A stretch of 64,000 bases of DNA from Bradyrhizobium sp. SRS-191 (GTDB lineage Bacteria; Pseudomonadota; Alphaproteobacteria; Rhizobiales; Xanthobacteraceae), in the NCBI RefSeq assembly GCF_024586915.1, contig NZ_JANBVS010000013.1:157305-221304 (forward strand). Direction: 5' to 3'. Position numbers and translations under genes: made by a program. Positions 49,171-59,495 of this stretch are shown here, one piece after another. The number at the start of each line of letters is the position of its first letter. Position 1 is the stretch's first letter. The notes beneath the pieces were generated by a model. That model ran no database searches. It saw nothing but the letters and a program-made list of their open reading frames with translations, and was not told the DNA's origin.

Positions 49171-50724
49171 GTGCGATTGTCGGTGTTGGGCCTGTTGATG
49201 CTGTGCTGCGGCTCGCTCGCACATGCAGACGAGAGCGCGCCGCTCGAACGCGGCACCGCGATTCTCGAGCCGTTCGCATTGCGCGAGCTCGACAAGGGCG
49301 CCTTCGGTCTCGGCAGGATGCTGGCGCCCGCGGCCGCCAATGAGGCGCCGCTGGCCGACGCCGCGCTGTTCGCACTGCCGTCGATGGCTCCAGTCCGCAA
49401 GGCGCTCGATGCTGAGTTCGACCGTTATATCGAGAAGCACAAGGCGAGCCTGCCTAACGAGAGCATCGGCGTCGGCACCTCCTACGCTTTCCAGCTGTTC
49501 GACCGCACCGTGCTGGACACGCCCGATGCGCGCTTCGTGCTCGCCGGCGTCGTCAACCGTATGGACCGCGCCTTCGTCGATCCCGAGCATTGCGGCGAGG
49601 TGCGGCTGCTCTACCGGTTGACGCGGACCACGCCGCCGGAAGCCAAGGACGGCGAGGTCGCGTCGCCGCGGCTGCCGATGACGCTCAACATCGTGCTCAA
49701 GGCGCGCAGCGACGCGCAGGCGAAGAGTAATTCACCGAGCTGCGCCGAGATCGCCAAGCGCTGGCTGGCGACGTCGGAGCTGCAACTGACCGGCCCTGAG
49801 CTCGCGGCGAAGCTGTCGGCCGCGGATGGGCCGCTGGCGCTGATCCGGCCGGAGAACATTCATCGCATCGAGACCAATCTGCAGATCGCGCATGCGCCGA
49901 AATCGGCGATCCGCGATTTCCGCACCGACTACATGATGAAGGTGTTCGACTATCAGGCCGCGAGCGGCACGTTCGAGGAGGCGGTGCTGGAGGACCAGAT
50001 CGACCGCGACCGGCTGCTTGCGGACGCCGCGCTGGCAGGCGAGTTCAAGGCCTGGCTGCTCGATCCCGCCCATCTCGGCGAGCTCGATCGCGGGATGGCG
50101 GTCATCCCGGACAAATTCCTGGCCAAGGTCGCGGTGGCCCCGACGCCGGTTGGTTTCGTCAATTCCGACATGTTGCCGGCCTACGGGCTGGTGCAGAGCG
50201 AGGCGGGTGGACCGGCTGCGGTGTTCTCCGAGGCCGATGTGGTCGGGGCGCTGGAGAAGGCGGCCGCGCAGGGCATTCAGCTCGAGAACATCCAGTCGGT
50301 CGCGGGCTTCGAGCGCCGCCTCAACGATTCCAGCTGCGGCGGTTGTCATCAGACGCGCGGCATCGGCGGCTTCCATTTCCCCGGCGTCGATTGGATGGCG
50401 GAAAAGCCGTCCAACACTGTGGTGGTGCCGGGCTCGCCGCATTTCTTCGGCGACCAGGTCCGCCGCCGCGACATCCTCACCGCGATGGCCGAGGGCCGCA
50501 CGCCGGACTTCTCGCGCGGCTTCGCCAGCCGTCCGCAGCTGCGCGGCAGCGACGAGCTCGCCGGCACGGTCTACAATGATGGTTGGGGCGGGCATTGCTA
50601 CGCGAGCCGCGCCGACGCCGCTGACAACGACAAGAGTTTCTCGCGCTGGAGCTGCGCGGCGAACCTGTCCTGTCAGACCGGCCCGGCAACGCGGTTCGGC
50701 ATGTGCTTCATCGCGACGCGCTAG
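49171..50724 (+). CDS. exported protein with one c-type heme motif
   Basis: A 517-residue protein. From the GTG at 49171 (preceded by AGGAGGCGC) the signal peptide is MRLSVLGLLMLCCGSLAHA. Near residue 389 is SSCGGCHQTRGIGGFHFPG: CxxCH (Cys389, Cys392, His393) is the site for covalent heme c. No other domain was recognised; segments such as RFVLAGVVNRMDRAFVDPEH and RTDYMMKVFDYQAASGTFEE match no family that I know. Several more Cys lie near the C-terminus. It is probably periplasmic and could carry electrons or act as a heme-dependent oxidoreductase. The gene stands alone; the convergent CoA-transferase gene ends 1 bp away. Confidence 0.85.
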   Translation: MRLSVLGLLMLCCGSLAHADESAPLERGTAILEPFALRELDKGAFGLGRMLAPAAANEAPLADAALFALPSMAPVRKALDAEFDRYIEKHKASLPNESIGVGTSYAFQLFDRTVLDTPDARFVLAGVVNRMDRAFVDPEHCGEVRLLYRLTRTTPPEAKDGEVASPRLPMTLNIVLKARSDAQAKSNSPSCAEIAKRWLATSELQLTGPELAAKLSAADGPLALIRPENIHRIETNLQIAHAPKSAIRDFRTDYMMKVFDYQAASGTFEEAVLEDQIDRDRLLADAALAGEFKAWLLDPAHLGELDRGMAVIPDKFLAKVAVAPTPVGFVNSDMLPAYGLVQSEAGGPAAVFSEADVVGALEKAAAQGIQLENIQSVAGFERRLNDSSCGGCHQTRGIGGFHFPGVDWMAEKPSNTVVVPGSPHFFGDQVRRRDILTAMAEGRTPDFSRGFASRPQLRGSDELAGTVYNDGWGGHCYASRADAADNDKSFSRWSCAANLSCQTGPATRFGMCFIATR

Positions 50725-50725
50725 C

Positions 50726-51934
<1,209 letters not shown>

Positions 51935-52071
51935 GAGGCGTCGCTCCCGTTCTTGCTTCCGCGTGCTGGAATTTTGTTGTTTGCACGCTTCGACCCCCAT
52001 TTGACCAAGGTCGGGCGGTCGAGGCAATGGCGGGGGCGGGAGTTGAGCTATGAACAAACGTAAAGTGTGAT

Positions 52072-52092
52072 CAGGAGCGGGCGCCGCTCCTG
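52072..52092 (-). terminator. hairpin downstream of cspA
   Basis: 9-bp arms CAGGAGCGG (52072-52080) and CCGCTCCTG (52084-52092), 3-nt loop, 90 bp past the cspA stop. On the minus strand ATCACACTTTACGTTTG follows, a weak T-rich tail. Confidence 0.4.
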
Positions 52093-52182
52093 TCTGATCT
52101 CGTTGTGTCCGTGAGCGTTGGCTTGATGAGTGGGACGCTTCCGCCAAAAGCCGTCAGGCGGAATGGCGCTGCACGTCGCCTG

Positions 52183-52383
52183 CTACACTTTCAGGTTCTC
52201 GGCCGAGCTCCTGCCGCGGTTGGCGATTTCCTCGTATTCGATCGTCTGGCCCTCGTTGAGGGTCGTCAGTCCGGCCTTCTGAACAGCGGAGATATGAACG
52301 AAAATGTCTTTGCCCCCGGCCGCGGGCTGGATGAAGCCATAGCCCTTGGTCGGGTTGAACCACTTGACCGTACCTTTAGCCAT
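52183..52383 (-). CDS. cspA: cold-shock-domain protein
   Basis: A 66-residue single cold-shock domain, the usual size. MAKGTVKWFNPTKGYGFIQP contains RNP1 (KGYGFI) and DIFVHISAVQKAG contains RNP2 (IFVHI). It binds single-stranded RNA and DNA as an RNA chaperone. The ATG at 52383 follows GGAGGCAACGT. The name cspA is used for the family; alphaproteobacteria carry several paralogues, and the sequence does not tell which are cold-induced. It stands alone between the CoA-transferase and the cyclase genes, all on the minus strand. Confidence 0.96.
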   Translation of the reverse strand: MAKGTVKWFNPTKGYGFIQPAAGGKDIFVHISAVQKAGLTTLNEGQTIEYEEIANRGRSSAENLKV

Positions 52384-52618
52384 ACGTTGCCTCCGCGGGA
52401 TCAATCCAGTTCGAGCCGGCGGTCCCCGCAAACCGTCAGGTCCGGATGAAAGACTACTGCGGTTGCCACAGGCTTGATAGCGCAAACAGCGGGCGCTTCT
52501 GGCCCGAAATGATCGATATCATGGCCACTTTGCGGCGTTTGATCGCCGCGCCCCACAGCCTCGTTGCAACCGTTCTCGATAGGACAGCGCAGGCCGCGGA
52601 GAGGTTCAATGCGACCTG

Positions 52619-54340
52619 TCATGCGACGGCGCCTGTGCCTGCCACGAGATCGGTGGGCTCCGCAGCGGTGCGGACCCGCAGCGGCTCGGCGCGGCCGCGG
52701 ATCTCCACCTCCTGCTGCGGCAGGATATCCGGACCAATGCCTGCACGCGCGTAGACGTCGTCGGAGATGATGACCTGACAGCCGAGGGTCTTCGTCATGT
52801 CCTGCAGCCGCGAGGCGACGTTGACGGCATCGCCGAGCGCCGTGAACACCATGTGGTCGCGATAGCCGATCTCGCCGACGATGACTTCGCCACCGTGAAT
52901 GCCGATGCCGAAACGGATCGGCTCGGGCAGATCGTGGCTCAGGAGCTGATTGAGCTCGGCAATGTTGGTCGCGATGTCACCTGCGGCCCGGATCGCCTGG
53001 CTGCAGGCCATCTGCGGATCTGTCGACAATCCGAACAGCGCGAGCATGCCATCGCCGACGAACTGATTGGGCTGCCCGCCATTGCTGAGCACGGCTTGCG
53101 AGACCGCCGCGAGGAAGCGGTTGACGATGAACACGACGTCGAACGGCAGCCGCTTCTCGGCAAGGCTGGTCGATCCGCGCATGTCGACGAACAGGCTGAC
53201 GAGATAGCGTTCCTGCCCGATCCCGGCCTTGGGGTTGCCGTGCCCGCCTGGCGTCAAATTCGGCATGAACAACTGGAAGAAGGACAGGTCGTCGGTCGGA
53301 CGCAACTGACAGGCCAGCCGGATCGAAGGATCGTCGGCGCCGACTTGCGCCAGCACGAAGGCCTCGCGCGGCGAAGGCGTGGGCAGGCTGCCGGGATCGC
53401 CGATCACCCTGATGCGGCAGGTCGAACAGCGGGCACGGCCGCCGCACATGCTGGCATGCGGCACGTTGTTGCGCTGGCTGGCCTCCAGCACCGAGAGGCC
53501 CTTGGGCACCCGGATGACGCGGCCATTATTGTAGGACAGGGTCACCATTCCGCCGCGTCGCTCATGCATCGCGCGCGCTCCACGGGCGGCGAGTGCGATG
53601 CCGAGCAGGCCCAGATAGCCGATCAGGAAGCCGTTCATGATGGCCTCGAGCTTTGCCCCCTCGGCAGGGGTTCCCATCTGCCTCTGAGACAGGTTCTCGG
53701 CGCGCCACTCAGCGGTCGTGCTTGCGGCGATGGCGTCACGGCCGCCGCGATAGAAGCCGAGCAGCGCCAGCGCAGGAATCAGCACGGCACAGGCGAGCAG
53801 CCAGGGCGTAGCCCGCTTGTAGAACGGCTTGAGCCGCAGCCAGAAATGCAGGCCGATACAGCCGTGCGTCCAGGATGTCAGCAGCGCTGTCGACATCAGC
53901 CAGACGCGCCAGGACGGGCCGGACCAATAGGAGTAGAGAACCTGCGGATAGAGCTTCTCGTGTCCGTAGAGCGTCTGACCGAGACGGACGCCGGCGAGGT
54001 GGCTGAAGATCAGCACCGGAATGCTCAGGCCGAGCACGAGCTGCAGCGGCTCCATGGTGCTGCCGCTGAATTGCCGGCGCTGGTACAGCGCCCACACGCC
54101 GAGGCCGCCATGGGTGAGGACGGCGGCATAGAACAGGACGGCGACCGGGAGAAACTGCCAGAACGCAACATGGTAGGCCAAGCCCCAGGCGAGCGCCTGC
54201 AGCGAGATGTTGCCGAGCGCATGGTTGAGAAAATGGCTGAGCAGGTAGCTGAAGAGAATGAGGCCGCAGATCAGCCGCAGCTGGCGCAGGCCGATGCCGC
54301 GAAGGGTGGTTTTCAGGCGGTGGGAAATGAAGGGGGTCAT
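52619..54340 (-). CDS. fusion: membrane domain + [2Fe-2S] ferredoxin + class III nucleotide cyclase
   Basis: A 573-residue multidomain protein. Residues 20-260 hold about six membrane helices rich in His (SHFLNH 35-40, YHVAF, FSHLAG, WTHGCIGLH), reminiscent of heme-b-binding SdhC/fumarate-reductase anchors. Residues 265-350 are a plant-type ferredoxin with cluster ligands Cys299, Cys305, Cys308 and Cys344 (SMCGGRARCSTCRI; LACQ). Residues 375-560 are a class III cyclase with metal Asp386 (FVDMRGSTS) and Asp430 (FVGDGMLALFG) and transition-state Asn507/Arg511 (GDAVNVASRL). The usual purine-selecting Lys before the second Asp is Gln426 (NQFVGDG), seen in some other bacterial cyclases. It probably makes cAMP in response to the redox state of the membrane pool; signal and nucleotide are inferred. 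Confidence 0.92.
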   Translation of the reverse strand: MTPFISHRLKTTLRGIGLRQLRLICGLILFSYLLSHFLNHALGNISLQALAWGLAYHVAFWQFLPVAVLFYAAVLTHGGLGVWALYQRRQFSGSTMEPLQLVLGLSIPVLIFSHLAGVRLGQTLYGHEKLYPQVLYSYWSGPSWRVWLMSTALLTSWTHGCIGLHFWLRLKPFYKRATPWLLACAVLIPALALLGFYRGGRDAIAASTTAEWRAENLSQRQMGTPAEGAKLEAIMNGFLIGYLGLLGIALAARGARAMHERRGGMVTLSYNNGRVIRVPKGLSVLEASQRNNVPHASMCGGRARCSTCRIRVIGDPGSLPTPSPREAFVLAQVGADDPSIRLACQLRPTDDLSFFQLFMPNLTPGGHGNPKAGIGQERYLVSLFVDMRGSTSLAEKRLPFDVVFIVNRFLAAVSQAVLSNGGQPNQFVGDGMLALFGLSTDPQMACSQAIRAAGDIATNIAELNQLLSHDLPEPIRFGIGIHGGEVIVGEIGYRDHMVFTALGDAVNVASRLQDMTKTLGCQVIISDDVYARAGIGPDILPQQEVEIRGRAEPLRVRTAAEPTDLVAGTGAVA

Positions 54341-54471
54341 GCAGTTCGTGTCGTCATGAACCGCGATGGTAGAGATTTATTCCATGACAGCCTAGAGGGC
54401 CGCATCGCAGTGGTGTTGGCGCGTCGGGCGGAAGCGTTGACTCGACCCGCGGAGTCGAGGAAAAGCAGCGC

Positions 54472-56076
54472 GTGACGGCCATTTCCCCAGACATCGACAG
54501 TCCCAAATCCCAGGTCTCCTCCCAGGTCTCCCGCGGCATGTGGTTGACTGCGGCCGCGATCATCGCGGCCATGACGATCCTCCGCATCATCTATGCAAGC
54601 GCGCTCGATCTGCGGACCGACGAAGCCTATTACTGGACCTGGTCGAAGGAACTGCAGCTCTGCTTTCTCGATCATCCGCCCATGATCGCCTGGTTCATCC
54701 GGCTCGGCACGGCGCTGTTCGGCGACACCAATCTCGGTGTTCGCTTCGCCGGCATTCTGGCCATGGGCGTGATGCAGGTCCTGCTCGCCGACATCGCCCG
54801 CCGCGTGACTCACGATGCCCGGGCCGTGATCCTCGCGGTGCTGCTGCCGGAGGCTGCGCTGTATTACGGTCTGCTGATGGCCAAGGTCGCGCCTGACGTC
54901 GCGGCGATCCCGTTTGCGCTCGGGATGATCTGGGCGCTGGTGCGCGTTGCCGAGAGCGATGACGGCCGCTGGTGGCTGGCTGCCGGCCTGTTCGGCGGAC
55001 TCGCGGTGCTGTCCAAATTCACCGTCGTCATGTTGCTGCCCGCGGTCGCGGCGTTCCTGCTGGTGCCGAGTTGGCGGGGCCGCTGGCTCGGCAGTCCTTA
55101 TCCGTGGCTCGCGGCGCTGATCGCGCTCGTGGCGTTTTCGCCCGTGCTGATCTGGAACGTTCAGCATGACTGGGCCTCGTTCCGCTTCCAATTCGTCCGA
55201 GCCACGGCGCCGCATGATTTTTCGTTGCGGACTCTCGGCGACTACATCGGACTGCAGTTCGGGCAGGTCGGCTTTGTGCTGCTGCCGGTCACGCTGACGG
55301 CACTGACGCTGACGGCCTGGCGCGGCTATCGCAGGCGCGAGCCGGTCGACATCCTGCTGTCGACGGCCGTGCTGGTGCCGTTCCTCTACTTCCTCTGGAA
55401 GTCGTTCACTTTGCGGATCGGCGACACCTGGCCGATGTTCATGTGGCCGATCGGGTTTGCCGCGGTCGCGATCAACATCGCGAAGCTGCAGCAGGACGGC
55501 GCGTCGGACTGGTTCATTCGCTCCACCATGCGCTGGGCACGGATCGCCGTTGTCAGCGGCATCGCGATGGTGGTGCTGATCTTCCTGTACTACGTCGCTG
55601 CGCCCTGGAATTTTCTCGGCCGCACCGATCCGATCGGCGCGGAGGCGGGTTATCAGCAGGTGGCGGCGCGGGTCGAGCAGGAGCTGGACAAGACCGGCGC
55701 CAGCTGGATCGCGACGTCGGACTATCGCACCTATGCGATGATGCGGTGGTTCTTCCGAGGGCGCGTGCCGGTGGTCCAGATCAACGAGCGCGCCCGCTTC
55801 ATGGGCTTTCGTGATCCCGGCATGGACCTGATCGCGGGACATGCCGGCCTCTATGTCGCGCGCGAGCCGGACAACACCGGCCCGCTGCTGGCGGGGACGA
55901 CCGCACGCCGCGAACCGCTTGGCATGGTGGAGCGGAGCTGGCGCGGCCGCGTCATGGACAGCTACGCGCTGGGCAAGCTGACCGGCTGGACGCCGGAGCT
56001 CTCGCCGCCGCCGGACTCGCCGCTGTATCAATGGCGCTGGCTCGCCGGCGATCTCGAGGCGACGCCGCGCGCTTGA
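54472..56076 (+). CDS. GT39/ArnT-like membrane glycosyltransferase
   Basis: A 534-residue polytopic inner-membrane protein. DLRTDEAYYW (Asp50-Glu51) in the first periplasmic loop is the catalytic motif of the PMT/ArnT superfamily, which transfers sugar from a polyprenyl-phosphate donor to an acceptor in the periplasm. DHPPMIAWFIRLGTALFGDT is also characteristic. About eleven or twelve helices follow, then a C-terminal soluble part (ARVEQELDKTGASWIATSDY onward). It starts at a GTG at 54472. It is divergent from the cyclase gene, with a gap of 131 bp, and converges with ycjF. Donor and acceptor are unknown; a lipid A or cell-surface target is possible. Confidence 0.9.
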   Translation: MTAISPDIDSPKSQVSSQVSRGMWLTAAAIIAAMTILRIIYASALDLRTDEAYYWTWSKELQLCFLDHPPMIAWFIRLGTALFGDTNLGVRFAGILAMGVMQVLLADIARRVTHDARAVILAVLLPEAALYYGLLMAKVAPDVAAIPFALGMIWALVRVAESDDGRWWLAAGLFGGLAVLSKFTVVMLLPAVAAFLLVPSWRGRWLGSPYPWLAALIALVAFSPVLIWNVQHDWASFRFQFVRATAPHDFSLRTLGDYIGLQFGQVGFVLLPVTLTALTLTAWRGYRRREPVDILLSTAVLVPFLYFLWKSFTLRIGDTWPMFMWPIGFAAVAINIAKLQQDGASDWFIRSTMRWARIAVVSGIAMVVLIFLYYVAAPWNFLGRTDPIGAEAGYQQVAARVEQELDKTGASWIATSDYRTYAMMRWFFRGRVPVVQINERARFMGFRDPGMDLIAGHAGLYVAREPDNTGPLLAGTTARREPLGMVERSWRGRVMDSYALGKLTGWTPELSPPPDSPLYQWRWLAGDLEATPRA

Positions 56077-57108
56077 TCATTTCTCCTCATCCTCCTGCTT
56101 GCGCAGCAGATCCTTGGCGAGATCGGCGAGCGCCGGCCGCGGCAGCGCCGCAAACGGCATCGGCCGGGTCACGTCGATCGCGGCGAGACCGAGCCGCGCG
56201 GTGAGTAGACCGTTGAGCACGCCTTCGCCGAGCCGCTGGGACAGCTTGGCGGCGATGCCGTGGCCAAGCACCTGCTGGATCAGGCTGTCGCTCGCGGCCA
56301 TGCCGCCGGTGATGGCGAGATGGGCCACGACATGGCGCAGCAGGCTGATCATGCCGAGCGCGCCGGGCCGTCCGCCGTAGAGCATGGCGAGCTGGCGGAT
56401 CATTCGCAGGCTTGCGACGAACACGAACAGCACGTCGATCAGCGCGCGCGGGCTGACCGCCGTGACGACGGACACGCGCTGCGCTGCCACCGACACCAGT
56501 CGCCGCGCCTCGATGTCGAGCGGCGCCATCAGCTCGCGCTCGGCAAGCTTGATCATGTCGGCGCCGTCGATGATGTCGTCGGCGTGGCCGGCGAGCTCGG
56601 CGCGCGGACGGGCGAGCCTTGGATTGGCATGGGCGATCCGCAACAGCTCGGCGATGACGTCGCGGCTCTCGGCGCGATCGTCGGACAGCAGCACTGCGGC
56701 TGCGCGCGCGTGCAGCTTTTCGATCGTGGCCAGACGCACCAGCCCGTAGGTCTCGCGGCCGATCACGGCGGCCAGCGCGACGGCGGCGGCCGCGGCAAAC
56801 CCGGCGCCGACATAGCCGAGCGCCTCGCTGCGCGCGAACAGATCCTCGATCAGCCTGGTGACACCGAGGCCGAGGCCGAGCAGGACGAGGCCGCCGACCG
56901 AGCCCCAGAACAGCGCGCCCCAGCGGAAGCCGCGCCGCGCCGGCAGCACGATCTCGACCGGCACCGGCAATTGCGCCGGATCGGCCTGCGGCGTGATCTG
57001 AATGGTGCCGCGGCCGGGACGGCCGGCCTCCTCGGCGTCGACGACCACGACATCGGGATCGTCGAGCCGGAACGTCTGGGGACGGCGGGGCTTGGCGCGA
57101 TCGCTCAT
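56077..57108 (-). CDS. ycjF: YcjF/DUF697 (TIGR01620) membrane protein
   Basis: A 343-residue inner-membrane protein. The soluble N-terminus (1-60) is followed by two hydrophobic segments (WGALFWGSVGGLVLLGLGLG at about 63-82; GAGFAAAAAVALAAVIG at about 101-117), then the conserved DUF697-type C-terminal half (AVSPRALIDVLFVFVASLRM; YGGRPGALGMISLLRHVVAH; ITGGMAASDSLIQQVLGHG; KLSQRLGEGVLNGLLTARLG). YcjF accompanies the GTPase-like YcjX; in enterobacteria they belong to the phage-shock regulon. Its ATG overlaps the ycjX stop (ATGA, 57105-57108). No psp genes are nearby. Confidence 0.94.
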   Translation of the reverse strand: MSDRAKPRRPQTFRLDDPDVVVVDAEEAGRPGRGTIQITPQADPAQLPVPVEIVLPARRGFRWGALFWGSVGGLVLLGLGLGVTRLIEDLFARSEALGYVGAGFAAAAAVALAAVIGRETYGLVRLATIEKLHARAAAVLLSDDRAESRDVIAELLRIAHANPRLARPRAELAGHADDIIDGADMIKLAERELMAPLDIEARRLVSVAAQRVSVVTAVSPRALIDVLFVFVASLRMIRQLAMLYGGRPGALGMISLLRHVVAHLAITGGMAASDSLIQQVLGHGIAAKLSQRLGEGVLNGLLTARLGLAAIDVTRPMPFAALPRPALADLAKDLLRKQEDEEK

Positions 57109-58568
57109 TGCAGCCGGTCTCCGATCAGGAACTGAAGGGCGCGGTCGAGACGAATATGGGGCAAAGCGGGCTCGCCGCCAGCGTCTGGCGCCAGCAACGG
57201 CGGACGGAAACGCAGGAAGCGGAAGTCCGTACCGTCGGCGCCGGCGCTCGACAGGCCGCGATAGGCGCCGCCCTTGAACAGCTCCTCGGCATCCGCCGGC
57301 AGCTCGCCGGGAAAGGTCGCGACCTCGGTGTTGCCGTCGAAGATCTCGCCATTGGCGCTCTCGCCGGCGGCGGGTGTGCCGAGCAGCGACGGCAGTTTGT
57401 CACGGCCGCGCGCGACCAGCGCCTCGCGGGTTGCCCTGACGGCGGCCAGCGCCACCACATCGATCGCAGCGCCGGTGCTCTCGGCGCGCGCCACCGCGCG
57501 GTTGACGGCGCGCCGCAGCACGGCCTCGAGCCGGTCGTGACTGGTGTGGTGCAGATGGTCGGCCTTGGTGGCGGCGAACAGGATGCGATCGATGCGCGGC
57601 CGAAACAATGTCGACAGCACCGTGCCGCGTCCGACGCGGAAGCAATCGAGAATGCCGGTCAGCGCGGCTTCGAGATCATGCAGCGCCTCCGGTCCCGCGT
57701 TGAAGGCCGCGAGCGCGTCGACCAGGACGATCTGGCGATCGAGCCGGGCGAAATGATCGCGGAAGAACGGCCTGACGACGATGTCCTTGTAGGACTCGTA
57801 GCGGCGCGCCATCATCGCCCATAGCGAACCGTCGGGCGCGCGGCCCTCCGTGGGGATGTCGAGTGGCGCAAAGGTCAGCGCCGGCGACCCCGCGAGATTG
57901 CCCGGCATCAGGAAGCGGCCGGGCGGCAACAGACTCATCGCGAAGCGATCGTCACGACAGGCGCGCAGGTACTCGGTGAACAGGTGCGCCGCTTCGAGCG
58001 TCGCGGGCTCGTCCTCGCGTCCTTCGGCGGAGAGCGTCGCAAGGTGAGCGTGCCATGCTCCGGCCAGATGCACCCGCGGCTCGCTGCGCGACAGTGCCAG
58101 ACTCTCGCGCGCCCAGTCCTCGTAGCTCTTGTTGAGCAGCGGCAGGTCGAGCAGCCATTCGCCGGGATAGTCGACGATGTCGAGCGTCAGCGTCCGTTCC
58201 GCGCCATTGCCGCGCTGAAACTCGATCACCAGCCGGAGCTCGCTGATGTCGACCGTCGAGCTCGGCCAGCGCCGCTCCGCGACCAATGCCCGCACATGGC
58301 CTTCATAGGCGAAGCGCGGCACGCCGTCATCCGGCTGCGGCGCGAGATAGGCGCGTGCGATGCGGCCGGACGCCAGGGCCTCGAACACCGGCAGGCGGCC
58401 GCCGCGGACGAGGCCGTGGATCAGCGCGGTGATGAACACGGTCTTGCCGGCCCGTGACAGCCCGGTGACGCCGAGCCGGATCGTCGGGTTCAGGAAGCTC
58501 TCGCCGTAATCGAGCAGGGCGCGGGCCGAGAGCCGCGCTTCCTCGACGAGTTCGGAAAAGGACACCAT
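57105..58568 (-). CDS. ycjX: YcjX-family P-loop NTPase
   Basis: A 487-residue DUF463/YcjX protein. Walker A is GLSRAGKTVFITALIH (about 35-50), the switch/Walker B region is LDIVDYPGEWLLDLPLL, and FAATKADHLHH resembles a G4 specificity motif. The family is a stress-linked GTPase-like group acting with membrane protein YcjF. The ATG at 58568 agrees with family length. The frame is open for another 821 codons upstream, across the antisense of two real genes, but this extension has no family similarity and is rejected. Confidence 0.95.
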   Translation of the reverse strand: MVSFSELVEEARLSARALLDYGESFLNPTIRLGVTGLSRAGKTVFITALIHGLVRGGRLPVFEALASGRIARAYLAPQPDDGVPRFAYEGHVRALVAERRWPSSTVDISELRLVIEFQRGNGAERTLTLDIVDYPGEWLLDLPLLNKSYEDWARESLALSRSEPRVHLAGAWHAHLATLSAEGREDEPATLEAAHLFTEYLRACRDDRFAMSLLPPGRFLMPGNLAGSPALTFAPLDIPTEGRAPDGSLWAMMARRYESYKDIVVRPFFRDHFARLDRQIVLVDALAAFNAGPEALHDLEAALTGILDCFRVGRGTVLSTLFRPRIDRILFAATKADHLHHTSHDRLEAVLRRAVNRAVARAESTGAAIDVVALAAVRATREALVARGRDKLPSLLGTPAAGESANGEIFDGNTEVATFPGELPADAEELFKGGAYRGLSSAGADGTDFRFLRFRPPLLAPDAGGEPALPHIRLDRALQFLIGDRLQ

Positions 58569-58775
58569 GAGGGGAGGAGATTCGCCAGTTGAAAAGGGCG
58601 TGAGCGATTTTTGACAGGTGGCGACGCAAAACGACGGATTCAAGCTCACATTTCCGCACCGTTTCCGGATAGAACCAGAACTTGAACGGAACGTTGACCA
58701 CTGGAAACCATAATCATTGCGGCACAATTGTCCCATGTGGCCAGCTGTGCCGGCCAGCCAGCGCCAGGTTCTGAG

Positions 58776-59471
58776 ATGACCGTATTTCAACTGAAGCAGT
58801 TCGCATCCACCTCCGTCCACGCCGCCACCGGGGCGATGCGGTGGAATTACGACAAGGTCGAGATCATCGCCGACGGCGTGGTCCATATCGTCGGCATCGC
58901 GGCCGGCCTGGTTGCCGCGACTGTGCTCGTGGTTTTGACCTCGATCTACGCCAGTGCCGTCGACATCATCGTGGTGTCGATCTACGTCGCCGGCCTGTTG
59001 TCGATGCTGACCTTGTCGGCGACCTATAATCTCTGGCCGGTGTCGCCGACCAAATGGGTGCTGCGGCGGTTCGATCACTCCGCCATCTACGTGCTGATCG
59101 CGGCGACCTACACGCCGTTCATCGCGGCGTTGAAGGACTCGTTGTTTTCGGCGGCGCTGCTGCTCGGGGTCTGGGGCGTCGCCATCTTCGGCATCGTGCT
59201 GAAGCTGCGTTGGCCAGGCCGCTTCGATGCGCTCTCGATCGGGCTGTACCTGGCGCTCGGCTGGAGCGGCATCATGATGTACGATCGGGTGATCACGGTG
59301 ATGCCGACCTCGGTGCTCGCCTGCGTGCTCACCGGCGGCATCCTCTACAGCCTCGGCGTCATCTTCCATTCCTGGCGGCGCTTGCGCTTCCAGAACGCGA
59401 TCTGGCATGCTTTCGTGTTGCTGGGCGCCGGTTTTCATTATACCGCGGTGCTCGACTTGGTTCTGACATAA
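58776..59471 (+). CDS. hemolysin III/YqfA (PAQR-type) membrane protein
   Basis: A 231-residue inner-membrane protein with seven predicted helices. Conserved metal-site motifs are present: EIIADGVVHIVG near the first helix, RRFDHSAIYVLIAATYTPF and NAIWHAFVLLGAGFHY near the end, supplying His residues as in the PAQR fold. Despite the name, bacterial members are mostly involved in membrane homeostasis, and hemolysis is rarely shown. The ATG at 58776 is supported by AGATG context only, so the start is moderately certain. The SDR gene follows 24 bp later and is probably co-transcribed. Confidence 0.92.
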   Translation: MTVFQLKQFASTSVHAATGAMRWNYDKVEIIADGVVHIVGIAAGLVAATVLVVLTSIYASAVDIIVVSIYVAGLLSMLTLSATYNLWPVSPTKWVLRRFDHSAIYVLIAATYTPFIAALKDSLFSAALLLGVWGVAIFGIVLKLRWPGRFDALSIGLYLALGWSGIMMYDRVITVMPTSVLACVLTGGILYSLGVIFHSWRRLRFQNAIWHAFVLLGAGFHYTAVLDLVLT

Positions 59472-59495
59472 GAAAATCCGCGGGGAGGGCTTTGC

